A stretch of DNA of 64,000 nucleotides, taken from Patagioenas fasciata (Eukaryota > Chordata > Aves > Columbiformes > Columbidae). The stretch covers positions 277,001 through 341,000 of the forward strand of contig NC_092520.1 of assembly GCF_037038585.1 (NCBI RefSeq), read 5' to 3'. Position numbers and translations under genes: made by a program. Positions 36,676 to 48,780 of the stretch are shown here, piece by piece (position 1 is the first letter of the stretch; each line of letters starts with the position of its first letter). A model generated the notes under the pieces. That model ran no database searches. It was not told where the DNA came from and saw nothing but the letters and a program-made list of their open reading frames with translations.

Positions 36676-37034
36676 GAGCCGGGCAGTGTCTGTGTGTCCC
36701 GCTGTGCTGCGGCACGGGGCTGCGCTCGCTGCGCCCGCGCGGGGCCGGGGGCCGCTGCAGGGCAGTGAACGGGCGCAGAGGGCTCGTGCGACTCCCAGCC
36801 GGGGGGTTCTGGTTGCACCGTCTGCAGTTCCAGGGGGGCATTTCCTACCCCGGGGGGTGCGGGGAGCGCAGGGGCCCCTCTTCCTTCCTCCTCCCCCACG
36901 CCCTGCTGCCTGTGCAGGGGCAGCGCTGGGCCCTGCGCACAGACCCGGCTCCATCCCTGCCTCCAGGTCACCGGGGGCTGGGGCAGCCCCGGGGCGCAGG
37001 ACAGGGCAGGCTGGCAGCAGCCCCCGCAGCCCTG

Positions 37035-37122
37035 CCCTTCCCTTCCCTTCCCTTCCCTTCCCTTCCCTTCCCTTCCCTTCCCTTCCCTTCCCTTCCCTTC
37101 CCTTCCCTTCCCTTCCCTTCCC
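37035..37122 (+). repeat. (CCCTT)n pentamer microsatellite between TAF10 and ILK
   Basis: About 17 uninterrupted CCCTT units, AAGGG on the minus strand, lying between two convergent poly(A) sites. Confidence 0.97.
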
Positions 37123-37162
37123 GTGGATACCACCCCCCAGCACCCGGTTTTTGTAACAAACG

Positions 37163-37168
37163 TTTATT
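37163..37168 (-). promoter_or_regulatory. ILK: ILK poly(A) signal
   Basis: Minus-strand AATAAA about 420 bp after the ILK stop. The tail-to-tail distance to the TAF10 signal is about 490 bp, and the pentamer satellite at 37035-37122 lies between. Confidence 0.8.
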
Positions 37169-37588
37169 TGTGGTGCCGGCGGCTGTTCCACGTGGCCTGG
37201 ATGGAAACAGTGACAGTGAAGCGCGAAGCTGGGGCGGCGTGGGCGCAGCAGGCGAGGCGGCCCGGGGGGGCCGGGGCCGAGACCGTTAGTGAGCTGCGCT
37301 GGGGAGGGGGCGGCGCGCGGCCCCTGCAGCCGCGCGAGGGGCTGGGGCTGCTCAGTCTGTGCCCGCAGCTGCCGGGGCGCTGGTGCTGCCGGGGCGCTGG
37401 TGCTGCCGGGGCGCTGCGGTCCGAGGGCTGCGGGGCAGCTCCGGGAGGGCAGCGCTGTCTGTACCGTGTCCGTGGCCGGCTCAGGGTGAGGGGCGCTCCC
37501 GGCTCCCCTTGGCACTGGGGTGAGAAGGCACTTGGGGGGGCGGGGAGGGAAGCGTGGCAGCGTCGGGTGGCGGGAGGCGCCTCCCCGC

Positions 37589-40500
37589 CTACTTCTCCTG
37601 CATCTTCTCCAGGATGGGCACGATCATGTCAAACTTGGGGCGCTTGGCCGGGTCCTCGTTCATGCAGATCTTCATCAGCTTGCAGATGTGTGGGGAGATG
37701 CCGGGCGGGATGGTGGGACGCAGCCCCTCCAGCGCCACCTGGGAGCAGGACGGCATCAGGAACCCGTCCCCAGCCCCGCAGCGCGGGAGCAGGAGCGGGG
37801 GTCTCCTCCGGCCCCCCAGCTCCGCCCGTCACGCCGAGCTGGGGTTCCCGGCGCCCTCCTCACCTTCATGCCGATCTCCATGTTGGACAGGTCTGCGAAC
37901 GGCACCTCGCGCGTCACCAGCTCCCACAGCAGCACCGCGAAGCTCCACATGTCGGCCGAGCGCCTGTTGATCTCCTCCGGCTTCTTCTGCAGGGCTGCGG
38001 GACCAGCGCGGGGGCTGAGCGGGGCCAGGATGGGGCCCAGGGGAGGGGGACCGGCTACCGGGCACTCACCTTCTGGTGCCACCCAGGCGGGCGCGTACAT
38101 CCTGCCCGGGCACTGGAAGGAGAACTTCACGTCAGCCATGCTGATCCGGGCCGTCATGTCCTCGTCGATCTGCGGAGAGCGGTGTTGGGGAGCCGGCCCT
38201 GCCCGGCCGCGGGCCGCGCTGCAGCGCCGCACTCACCATGACGCTGCGGCTGTTGAGGTGGTGGCGCGGGATGAGCGGCTCCAGCGTGTGCAGGAACGCC
38301 ATGCCCCGCGCGATGTCGAACGCGAACTTCACCGCCTGCATCTGGTCCACCACGAAGTCTGCGGGGCAGGGACACGGGAGTGAGGGGGGGACACAGGGAG
38401 GCGACACGAGGGGGTGACAGGAGGGTGAGGGGGTGACACAAGGGGGTGACACAAAGGGGTGACACAAGGGCGAGGGGGTGACATGAGGGTGAGAGGATGA
38501 CATGAGGGGTTGACGTGAGGGTGGGGGGGTGACACAAGGGGGTGACACGAGGGCGAGGGGGTGACATGAGGGTGAGAGGATGACATGAGGGGTTGACGTG
38601 AGGGTGGGGGGGTGACACAAGGGTGAGGGGGTGACACGAGGGTGAAGGGGTGACACAAGGGTGAGAGGATGACATGAGGGGGCGACACGAGGGTGAGGGG
38701 GTGACAGGAGGGTGAGGGGGCTGATGTGAGGGGTGATGCCACCCGCGCTGTGGGGTGACACTGGCAGGCTCCGCACGCGGGTGCAGGAGGGTGTGTGGAT
38801 GGCAGAGGGGGCTCAGCCCCGGCCCAGCCTGCTGTTGCAGCTGGAGGGGTGCCCGCCCCCCAAACACACGGGGGAGCATCTCGTGGAGGTGGGGGGACAG
38901 CCCCTGCCCCGCTGTCACCGTCAGCACTCACTCGTCCCCTCGTGCAGCACGTTGTAGAGGGAGCCGTAGGGCATCCAGTGGCTGATGACGGTGGGGTGGG
39001 GGGCCGGGGGGGACTGGCAGGCGCCCAGCACTGGGAGCACGTTGGGGTGCGAGAAGATCCTGCAAGGGAAGTGACAGCCCTGAGAAGGGCGTGCTGCCCG
39101 CCCCTCCTCATGCCACCGGGTCCTCGCAGGGCGTCCTGTGTCCCCTGGGCCAGCCCGCGGACCCGCCAGGGTGCCTGCCCTGCAGACCCATCGGGGTGCT
39201 GCCCTGCAGACCAGCAGGGGTGCCTGCCCTGGGGACCCGCTGGGGTGCCTGCCCTGCAGACCCATCGGGGTGCAGGCCCTGTGGACCCGCTGGGGTGCCG
39301 GCCCGCGGACCCGGGACAGGCGCGGGCGCTCACCGCAGCTTCGGGTACTCCTCGTTGAAGTCGCGGCTCTTGCGAGTCGTCCAGTCCCGGATTTTCAGTA
39401 CTTTGATGACGATGTCGTTGCCTTGCCAGCGCCCTTTCCACAGCTGCGGGGACACGGAGCCGGTCACCGCGAGGGACATGGAGTCCCTGAGCCCCTCCCC
39501 GCCCCACGGGACCCTCAGGTCCACAGCATCATGGAGCGACTACGGCAAGTCACAGGAGCGAGCTGTGGCCATCGGGGCCGGGCAGCGCTTGCCCTGCGGG
39601 CTGGTCCATGCTGGCAGAGACCCGTGCCGGGGCGGCGCAGGGTTTGCAACCCCCGCATGGGCCTACGCACCTCTCCTGACTGGTTCTCGTTGAGTCTCTG
39701 GCTCAGGCTCAGCTGCTTGAAGTCTATTCCAGCGAGTTTGTTGAGAGTCCCGTTTCCTGTAAGAAAAGGACGCGCATGTGGCTCCCGGACCCTGCTCTGG
39801 AGTCCGCAGGGGAGGCGGTTCCAGCGGGACCCGCTCCGGCCAGGAGCCCTGGGGAGGGGGTTTCCACCTCCCGGAGGGGCCGCTTTCCCTCCCCGGTCCT
39901 GGGAGCCCCCCCGGCCGCGCGGGGCCGCGCTCTCGAGCGTTCCCGCTGGGGCTCAGCGCTTACGGGGCCGCGTGCGGGTCGTGCCCTTCCAGAACGTGTC
40001 CTTGTAGGGGATCTTGGTGAGGCTCTGGCCCAGCTTCTCAGCGCGCTCTGCGGAGACATGGAGGGGGGTATGGGGAGGGGGGCACGGGGAGCTCGCTGAG
40101 GAGCGCGGGGCTGCAGCGGGAGCTGGGCCATGGGTCAGGATGGGACCCTCCTACCTCTCAGCACCTCCCTCAGCGGGGTCTTGGCTTTGTCGATGGGCGT
40201 CTCGCCGTATTTGTTGGCAATGCTGACCAGGGCGCCGTTGCCCACCAGGTCCTGAGGGAGCAGAAAGCACCTGGGGCGCTGTCCCCAGCCTCCCCACGCA
40301 CACCCAGCTCCAGCTCCGGCCGTCCCCGTGCCCCCTCCCTCGCCCCGGCTGCTGCCCGCGTCCCCCTCACCTCCGCCACCTGGTCGTGTCCCCAGAAGCA
40401 GGCGTAGTGCAGCGGCGCGTTCCCGTGCTCGTTCACGGCGTTGATGTCCGCCTTGAACTGGATCAGCTGGGGCGGGGGGACAAGCCCGCTGAACCAGAGC

Positions 40501-43500
40501 AGGGTCTGTCCCCCAGCACCGCGCCCCGGGGGGCTGCGCGTGGGGGGAGGCCAGGGGTGCACAAGGGGGGACACCAGCAGGTGACAGTGGGCAGCGCGTC
40601 CCAGGTGCGCGGACGAGGGCTGCGGGTCCCGTTGGGCTCGCCGCGGGGACAGGACGGGGACACGCACCTTCTGCACGATGTCGCGGTGGCCGTGGCTGGC
40701 GGCCAGGTGCAGCGGCGTGTCGTCGCCGCGGTTCATCACGTTGATGCGCGCCCCCCGCATGATGAGCATGTCCACCACGTTGGAGCGGCCCTCGCGGCAG
40801 GCCCAGTGCAGGGGGCTGAACCCGTGGTCATCCCTGCGCAGGTGACAGCGACAGCTCTGCCGCCCGCCCGCCGCGTCCTGCCCCGGCCAGGCGGGGGGGC
40901 GAGCGCAGGCAGGGGCTGCCCATGGCACCGCGGCCGGGACGTGTCACCCCGTGCCACACACCGGCTGCGAGCCCAGGGGACAGGGGCCAAGGGACAGGCT
41001 GAGCAGGGCCAAGGGGACAGGGGCCAAGGGACAGGCTGAGCAGGGCCAAGGGGACAGGGGCCAAGGGACAGGGACAGGCTGAGGGGGCAAAGGGACAGGG
41101 ACAGGCTGAGTGGGGCCAAGGGGACAGGCTGAGGGGGCAAAGGGACAGGCTGAGCAGGGCCAAGGGACAGGGACAGGCTGAGGGGGCAAAGGGACAGGGA
41201 CAGGCTGAGTGGGGCCAAGGGGACAGGCTGAGGGGGCAAAGGGACAGGGACAGGCTGAGTGGGGCCAAGGGGACAGGCTGAGGGGGCAAAGGGACAGGCT
41301 GAGCAGGGCCAAGGGACAGGGACAGGCTGAGGGGGCCAAGGGACAGGGACAGGCTGAGTGGGGCCAAGGGGACAGGCTGAGGGGGCAAAGGGACAGGCTG
41401 AGCAGCGCCAAGGGGACGGGGCCAAGGGACAGGGCCAGGCCGAGTGTCTGTCCCGCTCTCCTGTCCCCAGCAGGGCCCCGCAGCCCCCTCCAGACCGTGT
41501 TCTCCGCGCTGGACCAGCGCTGGCAGAGCCGGATCCTCCCCGGCCCCGCTCGGCTGCTCCTGCCCAAGTAAGGGAGGAGGAGACCGGCCCGGCCTTAAAA
41601 GGAGACCCAGGCCTGGCGGGGGGTGCACCCGGCCCCTGCAGCTCCCGTGGGGCGACCGATCAGCTCCCCCATCGGGGTCCCCATCAGTCCCCCACACTTC
41701 CCTGCGGGCAGGAGGGCAGGAGAGGTGGGCAGGCAGGACAGGAGGACAGGCAGGACAGGAGGACAGGCAGGACAGGAGGACAGGCAGGACAGGTGGGCAG
41801 GCAGGACAGGAGGGCAGGAGGACAGGCAGGACAGGAGGACAGGCAGGACAGGAGGACAGGCAGGACAGGTGGACAGGCAGGACAGGTGGACAGGAGAACA
41901 GGCAGGACAGGAGGACAGGCAGGACAGGTGGACAGGAGAACAGGCAGGACAGGAGGACAGGCAGGACAGGAGGACAGGAGGACAGGCAGGACAGGAGGGC
42001 AGGCAGGACAGGAGGACAGGCAGGACAGGAGGACAGGCAGGACAGGAGGGCAGGCAGGACAGGAGGACAGGAGGACAGGCAGGACAGGCAGGACGGGAGG
42101 ACAGGCAGGACGGGAGGGCAGGCAGGACGGGAGGACAGGCAGGACAGGCAGGACAGGAGGGCAGGCAGGACAGGAGGACAGGCAGGACAGGAGGGCAGGC
42201 AGGACAGGCAGGACAGGAGGACAGGCAGGACAGGAGGACAGGCAGGACAGGAGGACAGGCAGGACAGGAGGACAGGCAGGACAGGTGGACAGGCAGGACA
42301 GGAGGGCAGGCAGGACAGGTGGGCAGGCAGGACGGGAGGACAGGCAGGACAGGAGGACAGGAGGACAGGCAGGACAGGAGGACAGGCAGGACAGGTGGGC
42401 AGGCAGGACAGGAGGACAGGCAGGACAGGAGGACAGGAGGGCAGGCAGGACAGGAGGGCAGGCAGGACAGGAGGACAGGCAGGACAGGAGGACAGGAGGA
42501 CAGGCAGGACAGGAGGACAGGCAGGACAGGCAGGACAGGAGGACAGGCAGGACAGGCAGGACAGGAGGGCAGGCAGGACAGGAGGACAGGCAGGACAGGA
42601 GGGCAGGCAGGACAGGAGGACAGGCAGGACAGGAGGACAGGCAGGACAGGCAGGACAGGAGGGCAGGCAGGACAGGAGGGCAGGCAGGACAGGAGGACAG
42701 GCAGGACAGGAGGACAGGAGGACAGGCAGGACAGGAGGACAGGCAGGACAGGAGGGCAGGCAGGACAGGAGGACAGGCAGGACAGGAGGACAGGAGGACA
42801 GGCAGGACAGGAGGACAAGCAGGACAGGAGGACAGGAGGGCAGGCAGGACAGGAGGACAGGCAGGACAGGAGGACGGGAGGGCAGGCAGGACAGGAGGAC
42901 AGGAGGACAGGCAGGACAGGAGGACAGGCAGGACAGGAGGACAGGAGGACAGGCAGGACAGGCAGGACAGGAGGGCAGGCAGGACAGGAGGACAGGCAGG
43001 ACAGGAGGACAGGCAGGACAGGAGGACAGGAGGACAGGCAGGACAGGAGGACAAGCAGGACAGGAGGACAGGAGGGCAGGCAGGACAGGAGGACAGGCAG
43101 GACAGGAGGACGGGAGGGCAGGCAGGACAGGAGGACAGGCAGGACAGGCAGGACAGGAGGGCAGGCAGGACAGGAGGACAGGCAGGACAGGAGGGCAGGC
43201 AGGACAGGAGGACAGGCAGGACAGGAGGACAGGCAGGACAGGCAGGACAGGAGGGCAGGCAGGACAGGAGGGCAGGCAGGACAGGAGGACAGGCAGGACA
43301 GGAGGACAGGAGGACAGGCAGGACAGGAGGACAAGCAGGACAGGAGGACAGGAGGGCAGGCAGGACAGGAGGACAGGAGGACAGGCAGGACAGGAGGACA
43401 GGAGGACAGGCAGGACAGGAGGACAGGCAGGACAGGAGGACAGGAGGACAGGCAGGACAGGCAGGACAGGAGGGCAGGCAGGACAGGAGGACAGGCAGGA

Positions 43501-46500
43501 CAGGAGGACAGGCAGGACAGGAGGACAGGAGGACAGGCAGGACAGGAGGACAGGCAGGACAGGCAGGACAGGAGGACAGGCAGGACAGGAGGACAGGAGG
43601 GCAGGCAGGACAGGAGGACAGGCAGGACAGGAGGGCAGGCAGGACAGGAGGGCAGGCAGGACAGGAGGACAGGAGGACAGGCAGGACAGGAGGACAGGCA
43701 GAGCAGGCAGGACAGGAGGACAGGCAGGACAGGAGGGCAGGCAGGACAGGAGGGCAGGCAGGACAGGAGGGCAGGCAGGACAGGAGGACAGGAGGACAGG
43801 AGGGCAGGCAGGACAGGAGGACAGGAGGACAGGCAGGACAGGAGGACAGGCAGGGCAGGAGGACAGGCAGGACAGGAGGACAGGAGGACAGGAGGGCAGG
43901 CAGGACAGGAGGACAGGAGGACAGGCAGGGCAGGAGGACAGGCAGGGCAGGAGGACAGGCAGGGCAGGCAGGACAGGAGGACAGGAGGGCAGGCAGGACA
44001 GGAGGACAGGAGGACAGGCAGGACAGGAGGACAGGCAGGACAGGAGGGCAGGCAGGACAGGAGGACAGGCAGGACAGGAGGACAGGCAGGACAGGAGGGC
44101 AGGCAGGACAGGAGGACAGGCAGGACAGGAGGACAGGAGGACAGGCAGGACAGGAGGACAGGCAGAGCAGGCAGGACAGGAGGACAGGCAGGACAGGAGG
44201 GCAGGCAGGACAGGAGGACAGGCAGGGCAGGAGGACAGGCAGGACAGGAGGACAGGCAGGACAGGAGGACAGGCAGGACAGGCAGGACAGGAGGGCAGGC
44301 AGGACAGGAGGACAGGAGGACAGGAGGACAGGAGGACAGGCAGGACAGGAGGACAGGCAGGACAGGAGGACAGGCAGGACGGGAGGGCAGGCAGGACAGG
44401 AGGGCAGGCAGGACAGGAGGACAGGAGGGCAGGAGGACAGGCAGGACAGGAGGACAGGCAGGACGGGAGGACAGGCAGGACAGGAGGACAGGAGGCCAGG
44501 CAGGACAGGAGGACAGGCAGGACAGGCAGGACGGGAGGGCAGGCAGGACGGGAGGGCAGGCAGGACGGGAGGACAGGCAGGGCAGGAGAACAGGCAGGAC
44601 GGGAGGGCAGGCAGGACAGGAGGGCAGGCAGGACAGGAGGACAGGCAGGACAGGAGGACAGGCAGGACGGGAGGGCAGGCAGGACAGGAGGACAGGCAGG
44701 ACGGGAGGGCAGGCAGGACAGGAGGGCAGGCAGGACGGGAGGGCAGGCAGGGCAGGAGGACAGGCAGGACAGGCAGGACGGGAGGACAGGCAGGACAGGA
44801 GGACAGGCAGGACGGGAGGGCCAGCTGGCCCCCCAGGCAGGTACCCTGGGACAGGCGCCCAGCGAGCGCCAGCAGCCCCGGTCGCTCAGGCACCTCCCGT
44901 GGACGAGGCCGGCTCGGTGTGACCGGAGCCACGGAGGGACCGGCAGACACGCCGCAGGGCGCCGGGCAGCACGAGCGCGGGAGGCGCTGCCGCGGCCCAG
45001 AACGGGGGTCGCTGCGGGCAGGGGCTGCGCCGGGCCCCATGAACCCTGTGCTGGGCCGGGCGCGCTGCCGGGGGCCGCGGGAGCTCCCGGGGCCGGGGAC
45101 GTGCCGTGGGGAGATGTGGGGCCGGGGACGTGCCGTGGGGAGATGTGGGGCCGGGGACGTGCCGTGGGGGAGATGTGGGGCAGGGGACGTGCCGTGGGGA
45201 GATGTGGGGCCGGGGACGTGCCGTGGGGGAGATGTGGGGCAGGGGACGTGCCGTGGGGAGATGTGGGGCAGGGGACGTGCCGTGGGGAGATGTGGGGCCG
45301 GGGACGTGCCGTGGGGGAGATGTGGGGCAGGGGACGTGCCGTGGGGAGATGTGGGGCAGGGGACGTGCCGGGGGGAGATGTGGGGCCGGGGACGTGCCGT
45401 GGGGAGATGTGGGGCAGGGGACGTGCCGTGGGGAGATGTGGGGCCGGGGACGTGCCGGGGGGAGATGTGGGGCAGGGGACGTGCCGTGGGGAGATGTGGG
45501 GCAGGGGACGTGCCGTGGGGGAGATGTGGGGCAGGGGACGTGCCGTGGGGAGATGTGGGGCCGGGGACGTGCCATGGGGAGATGTGGGGCTGGGGACGTG
45601 CCGTGGGGAGATGTGGGGCAGGGGATGTGCCATCGGGGAGATGTGGGGCTGGGGACGTGCCGTGGGGAGATGTGGGGCAGGGCGTGGGTCAGCCCTGCGC
45701 AGAGCCCAGCTCCTGCGAGACCGGGACCAGCTGCACCGCTCCCGGCAGCGTGGCAGGGTCTGTGTCACCCCGGGGATGGGGCCAGTGTCACCCCGGGGAC
45801 CGGGTCAGTGTCACCCCGGGGATGGGGTCAGTGTCACCCCGGGGACCGGGTCAGTGTCACCCCGGGGATGGGGTCAGTGTCACCCCGGGGACCGGGTCAG
45901 TGTCACCCCGGGGACGGGGTCAGTGTCACCCCGGGGACCGGGTCAGTGTCACCCCGGGGACGGGGTCAGTGTCACCCCGGGGACCGGGTCAGTGTCACCC
46001 CGGGGATGGGGTCAGTGTCACCCCGGGGACGGGGTCAGTGTCACCCCAGGGACCGGGTCAGTGTCACCCCGGGGATGGGGTCAGTGTCACCCCGGGGACG
46101 GGGTCAGTGTCACCCCGGGGATGGGGTCAGTGTCACCCCGGGGACCGGGTCAGTGTCACCCCGGGGACGGGGTCAGTGTCACCCCGGGGACCGGGTCAGT
46201 GTCACCCCGGGGACCGGGTCAGTGTCACCCCGGGGATGGGGTCAGTGTCACCCCGGGGACCGGGTCAGTGTCACCCCGGGGACCGGGTCAGTGTCACCCC
46301 GGGGATGGGGTCAGTGTCACCCCAGGGACCGGGTCAGTGTCACCCCGGGGACCGGGTCAGTGTCACCCCGGGGATGGGGTCAGTGTCACCCCGGGGACCG
46401 GGTCAGTGTCACCCCGGGGACCGGGTCAGTGTCACCCCGGGGACGGGAGACGCTCCCAGCGGCCCCTGCCCAGCCGGGCCACCGCGCCCTGCCCAGCTGC

Positions 46501-46774
46501 GGCCGAGGGAGCGGCGGGCGGACGCGCAGCGCCCGTGCCCCGGCGATGCGGTAACTTCCTCCGGCGGGGAGGAGCCCAATCCCACCCCCCGCCCCGGACA
46601 CGCAGCGGAAACGAGCCCCGGGCCACCCAGCGCCCCCGGCCAGCGCCCCCGGCCAGCGCCCCCCGCCCCGGCGGTCCCCGCTCACCCCTGGTTCAGGTCG
46701 TTCTCGGTGTTGTCCAGCCAGAGCCGCACGGCCACCGCGTTGCCCTCCCGGCACTGCGTGAAGATGTCGTCCAT
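37589..46774 (-). CDS. ILK: ILK, integrin-linked pseudokinase
   Basis: Scaffold of focal adhesions that joins PINCH and parvin to beta-integrin tails. Twelve coding exons on the minus strand, in transcript order: 46774-46686, 40833-40668, 40466-40371, 40251-40155, 40047-39964, 39756-39671, 39443-39334, 39059-38932, 38358-38237, 38169-38070, 37994-37864, 37738-37589. They give 452 residues, exactly the human length. Ankyrin repeats (residues about 1-170) include [17 protein letters not shown] and [20 protein letters not shown]. The C-terminal half is the pseudokinase domain: ATP-site lysine in [10 protein letters not shown], degenerate catalytic loop [10 protein letters not shown] without the usual Asp, and DVK in place of DFG. 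The end is [14 protein letters not shown]. The first coding exon has an 11-nt leader after an acceptor at 46786, so a non-coding first exon is needed; a fitting donor lies at 48672. ILK is tail-to-tail with TAF10 and head-to-head with RRP8, as in human. Confidence 0.98.
38390..38735 (+). repeat. GGGTGACA-type minisatellite, ILK intron
   Basis: Modules such as GGGGGTGACACGAGGGTGAG and GATGACATGAGGGGTTGACG recur, with a duplicated block of about 100 bp (38465-38560 and 38562-38640). On the ILK transcript strand it is C-rich. Confidence 0.9.
39120..39312 (+). repeat. About 30-bp minisatellite, ILK intron
   Basis: Roughly six units around GGGGTGCCTGCCCTGCAGAC and CCATC or CCGCT variants. Confidence 0.88.
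40975..41440 (+). repeat. GGGACAGGCTGAG-type minisatellite, ILK first coding intron
   Basis: Modules AAGGGACAGGCTGAGCAGGG, CCAAGGGGACAGGGG and AGGGGGCAAAGGGACAGG alternate in compound units. First of four arrays in this intron. Confidence 0.92.
41715..44825 (+). repeat. 8/9-bp modular satellite, about 3.1 kb, ILK first coding intron
   Basis: Built almost only from the 9-mer AGGCAGGAC and the 8-mer AGGAGGAC in irregular order, with rarer AGGAGGGC, AGGTGGAC, GGGAGGAC and AGGCAGAGC modules. About 360 modules. Whole-array ORFs exist on both strands and are artefacts of the stop-free code of these modules. Confidence 0.97.
45085..45690 (+). repeat. 29/30-bp minisatellite, about 20 copies, ILK first coding intron
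   Basis: The unit contains GGGGACGTGCCGTGGGGAGA and TGTGGGGCC or TGTGGGGCA; some copies have an extra G. Confidence 0.95.
45755..46446 (+). repeat. 23-bp minisatellite, about 30 copies, ILK first coding intron
   Basis: Unit TGTCACCCCGGGGACCGGGT plus CAG, with GACC, GACG and GATG variants. It contains a CCCCGGGG palindrome in every unit. Confidence 0.96.
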
Positions 46775-47409
46775 CGCGGCTCTCGCTGCGGGGGGGTGTG
46801 TGAGGACGCGGGGCCCGCTGCGGAGCGGCGCTCCTGCCCCTTCCACGCGCGGCGCTGGGGCCGGGACGTCGCCTCCCGCAGCCCCTCTGCTGGGGCGGCC
46901 CCCGGGGGGCGGGCCGGGACCCCTGTGTGCCCCTCGGCAGCCCTGGGAAACCCGCGGGGACGGGGCTGGGCTGGGCTGGGGATGGGGCCGGAGCCGGAGC
47001 CGGGCTGGGCACGGAGGGGAAGCTCCGGCCGCCTCCAGCGCCATGGGTGCCCGCAGCAGCCCGCAGGAAGCAGATCTGGCATCCACGGGCTTATCTGCAG
47101 GCCCAGCCAGGCCCTGTGCCCGCATCTCCCGGGGGAGCGCGCGGGGGGAGCCCCGGCACCGCCCTGCATGGCACCCACAGCTCCACCGACCCGCCCGGTC
47201 CCAGCTTGGCTGAGCTCAGCTCGGCGTCACACTCAAGACGCTGGGACCCCAAAGGTCCACAGGCTCCCCCTCTCCCCACCGTAACCAACAGACAGCCCAG
47301 CCCAGAGCCGGGCCAGAGCACACGTCCCGGTTCATCTGCCACCCTGGCAGCAGCAGCGCCACCGAGAGCCAGGGCTGCACCACCCCGAGCTCCCCGGCTG
47401 CACCGGGCA

Positions 47410-47650
47410 CGAACGTTCCTGCCTGGGGGTCTGCGGCACCGGGCAGGGACGTGGGGCCGTGGCACCGGGCAGGGACGTGGGGCCGTGGCACCGGGCAGGG
47501 ACACGGGGCCGTGGCACCGGGCAGAGCCGTGGGGCCGTGGCACTGGGCAGGGACACGGGGCTGTGGCACTGTGTAGGGATGTGGGGCTGTGGCACCGGGC
47601 AGGGCCATGGGGCTGTGGCACCGGGCAGGGCCGTGGGGCTGCCCTCCGAG
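47410..47650 (+). repeat. 26-bp minisatellite, ILK 5' UTR intron
   Basis: About eight units with GTGGGGCCGTGGCACCGGGC and AGGGAC, degenerating rightward. Confidence 0.93.
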
Positions 47651-48672
47651 GGTCCTGTGGGCAGGGACAGACCAAGCGCGATGCCCCTGGCTGGTGCTGA
47701 CCCCGCTGCAGCGGGACCCTGCCCGCTCTGCCAGGCTGGCCGCTGGCTCTGTGGGGCGGGGGACACAGGACACGCACCTCACGGCCTGGAGCCCCGGGGA
47801 GCCCCACGGGCACCAGAACCAGCTCTGGCACCGCCGGGGCAGCACCGGCCCCGCTCCCGCTCACCGGCTGCGGAGAACGGGGCAGCCCTGCCCTGAGCCC
47901 CGACCGACGTGTGCGGGTCAACACTGCCTCCAGACCAGATTTGTCACCCGCCAGCCGGGACAGGACCAGGGGAGGGACCCCAGGACAGCCCATCCTGCCC
48001 CAGCCCCCTGGGACTCGTGTCCCGCTGCCACCGCTGCCTCCCCTGCAGCCGCGACCCTGCCTGGCCCGGGGTGCCGCGCTGTCACCGCTCCAGCCCGGCC
48101 CTGCCCTCCCGAACCGACCGGCATCCACCCCCGTGGCCAAGTGGCCACGCTGGCCCTGCTGAGCCCTCGCTGGCCCCTGTCCCCAGCGCCCCGGCCACGG
48201 CCCCACGACGCAGAGCCCCGGGCCACCCCGCGCTGCGCCCCGGTCCTCAGGAGCTCTGACCCAAGACCCCATCGCCCAGCCCAAGGTCAGGCCCAGCCCC
48301 ATCGCCCAGCCCAAGGCCAGGCTCGGCCTAAGGCCAGGCCCGGCCCCTGCCCAGCTCCCGCCACACCTGGGCCCAGCCCAGCCTGCTCGAACCCAGCCCT
48401 GCCGCCCCAGTCCCGCCCCCGTTCCCCGCCTGTCCCAGCCCCAGCCCGGCCCCGGCCGCTGCCCCTCAGCCCCTGGCCCGGCCCAGCCCGGACTGAGCGC
48501 GGCCGGACCCGTCCCTCCCCACCGCGTTCTGTCCCGACCCGCGGCCGCCCCAGCCCGACCCCGCCCGGCCTCGTCCGCGCCAACGCGCAGCCCGGTCCCG
48601 CTTCCTCCCCAGCCCAGCCCAGCCCAGCCCAGCCCAGCGCGGCGCGGTCCGGCCCGGCCCGGCCGCCCTTAC

Positions 48673-48780
48673 CGGCTGCGGCGGCGGCGCAGGGCGGCGG
48701 CTGGGGGAGCGGGCAGCGCGTGGGCTCCGCCCCGGCCGCCCGCCGCCAGCGCCCCCTGCCGGCCGCCCGCCGCGCCGCAC
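48673..48780 (-). other. ILK: Probable non-coding first exon of ILK
   Basis: On the minus strand the sequence reads a GC-rich leader ending GCAGCCG followed by GTAAGG, a strong donor at 48672-48671. It faces the ILK coding exon 1 acceptor at 46787-46786 across a 1.9 kb intron. The upstream edge (transcription start) cannot be seen, so the high coordinate is a guess. The intervening intron 46786-48672 holds one short 26-bp satellite and otherwise unremarkable GC-rich sequence. Confidence 0.55.

Noticed and set aside
40828-47284. ORFs of 1,600-1,950 codons on both strands with Arg/Thr/Gly/Gln or Leu/Ser/Cys/Pro repeats
   Set aside because: They are translations of the ILK intron arrays, run across unrelated satellites and even across ILK exon 1 antisense, and have no family resemblance.
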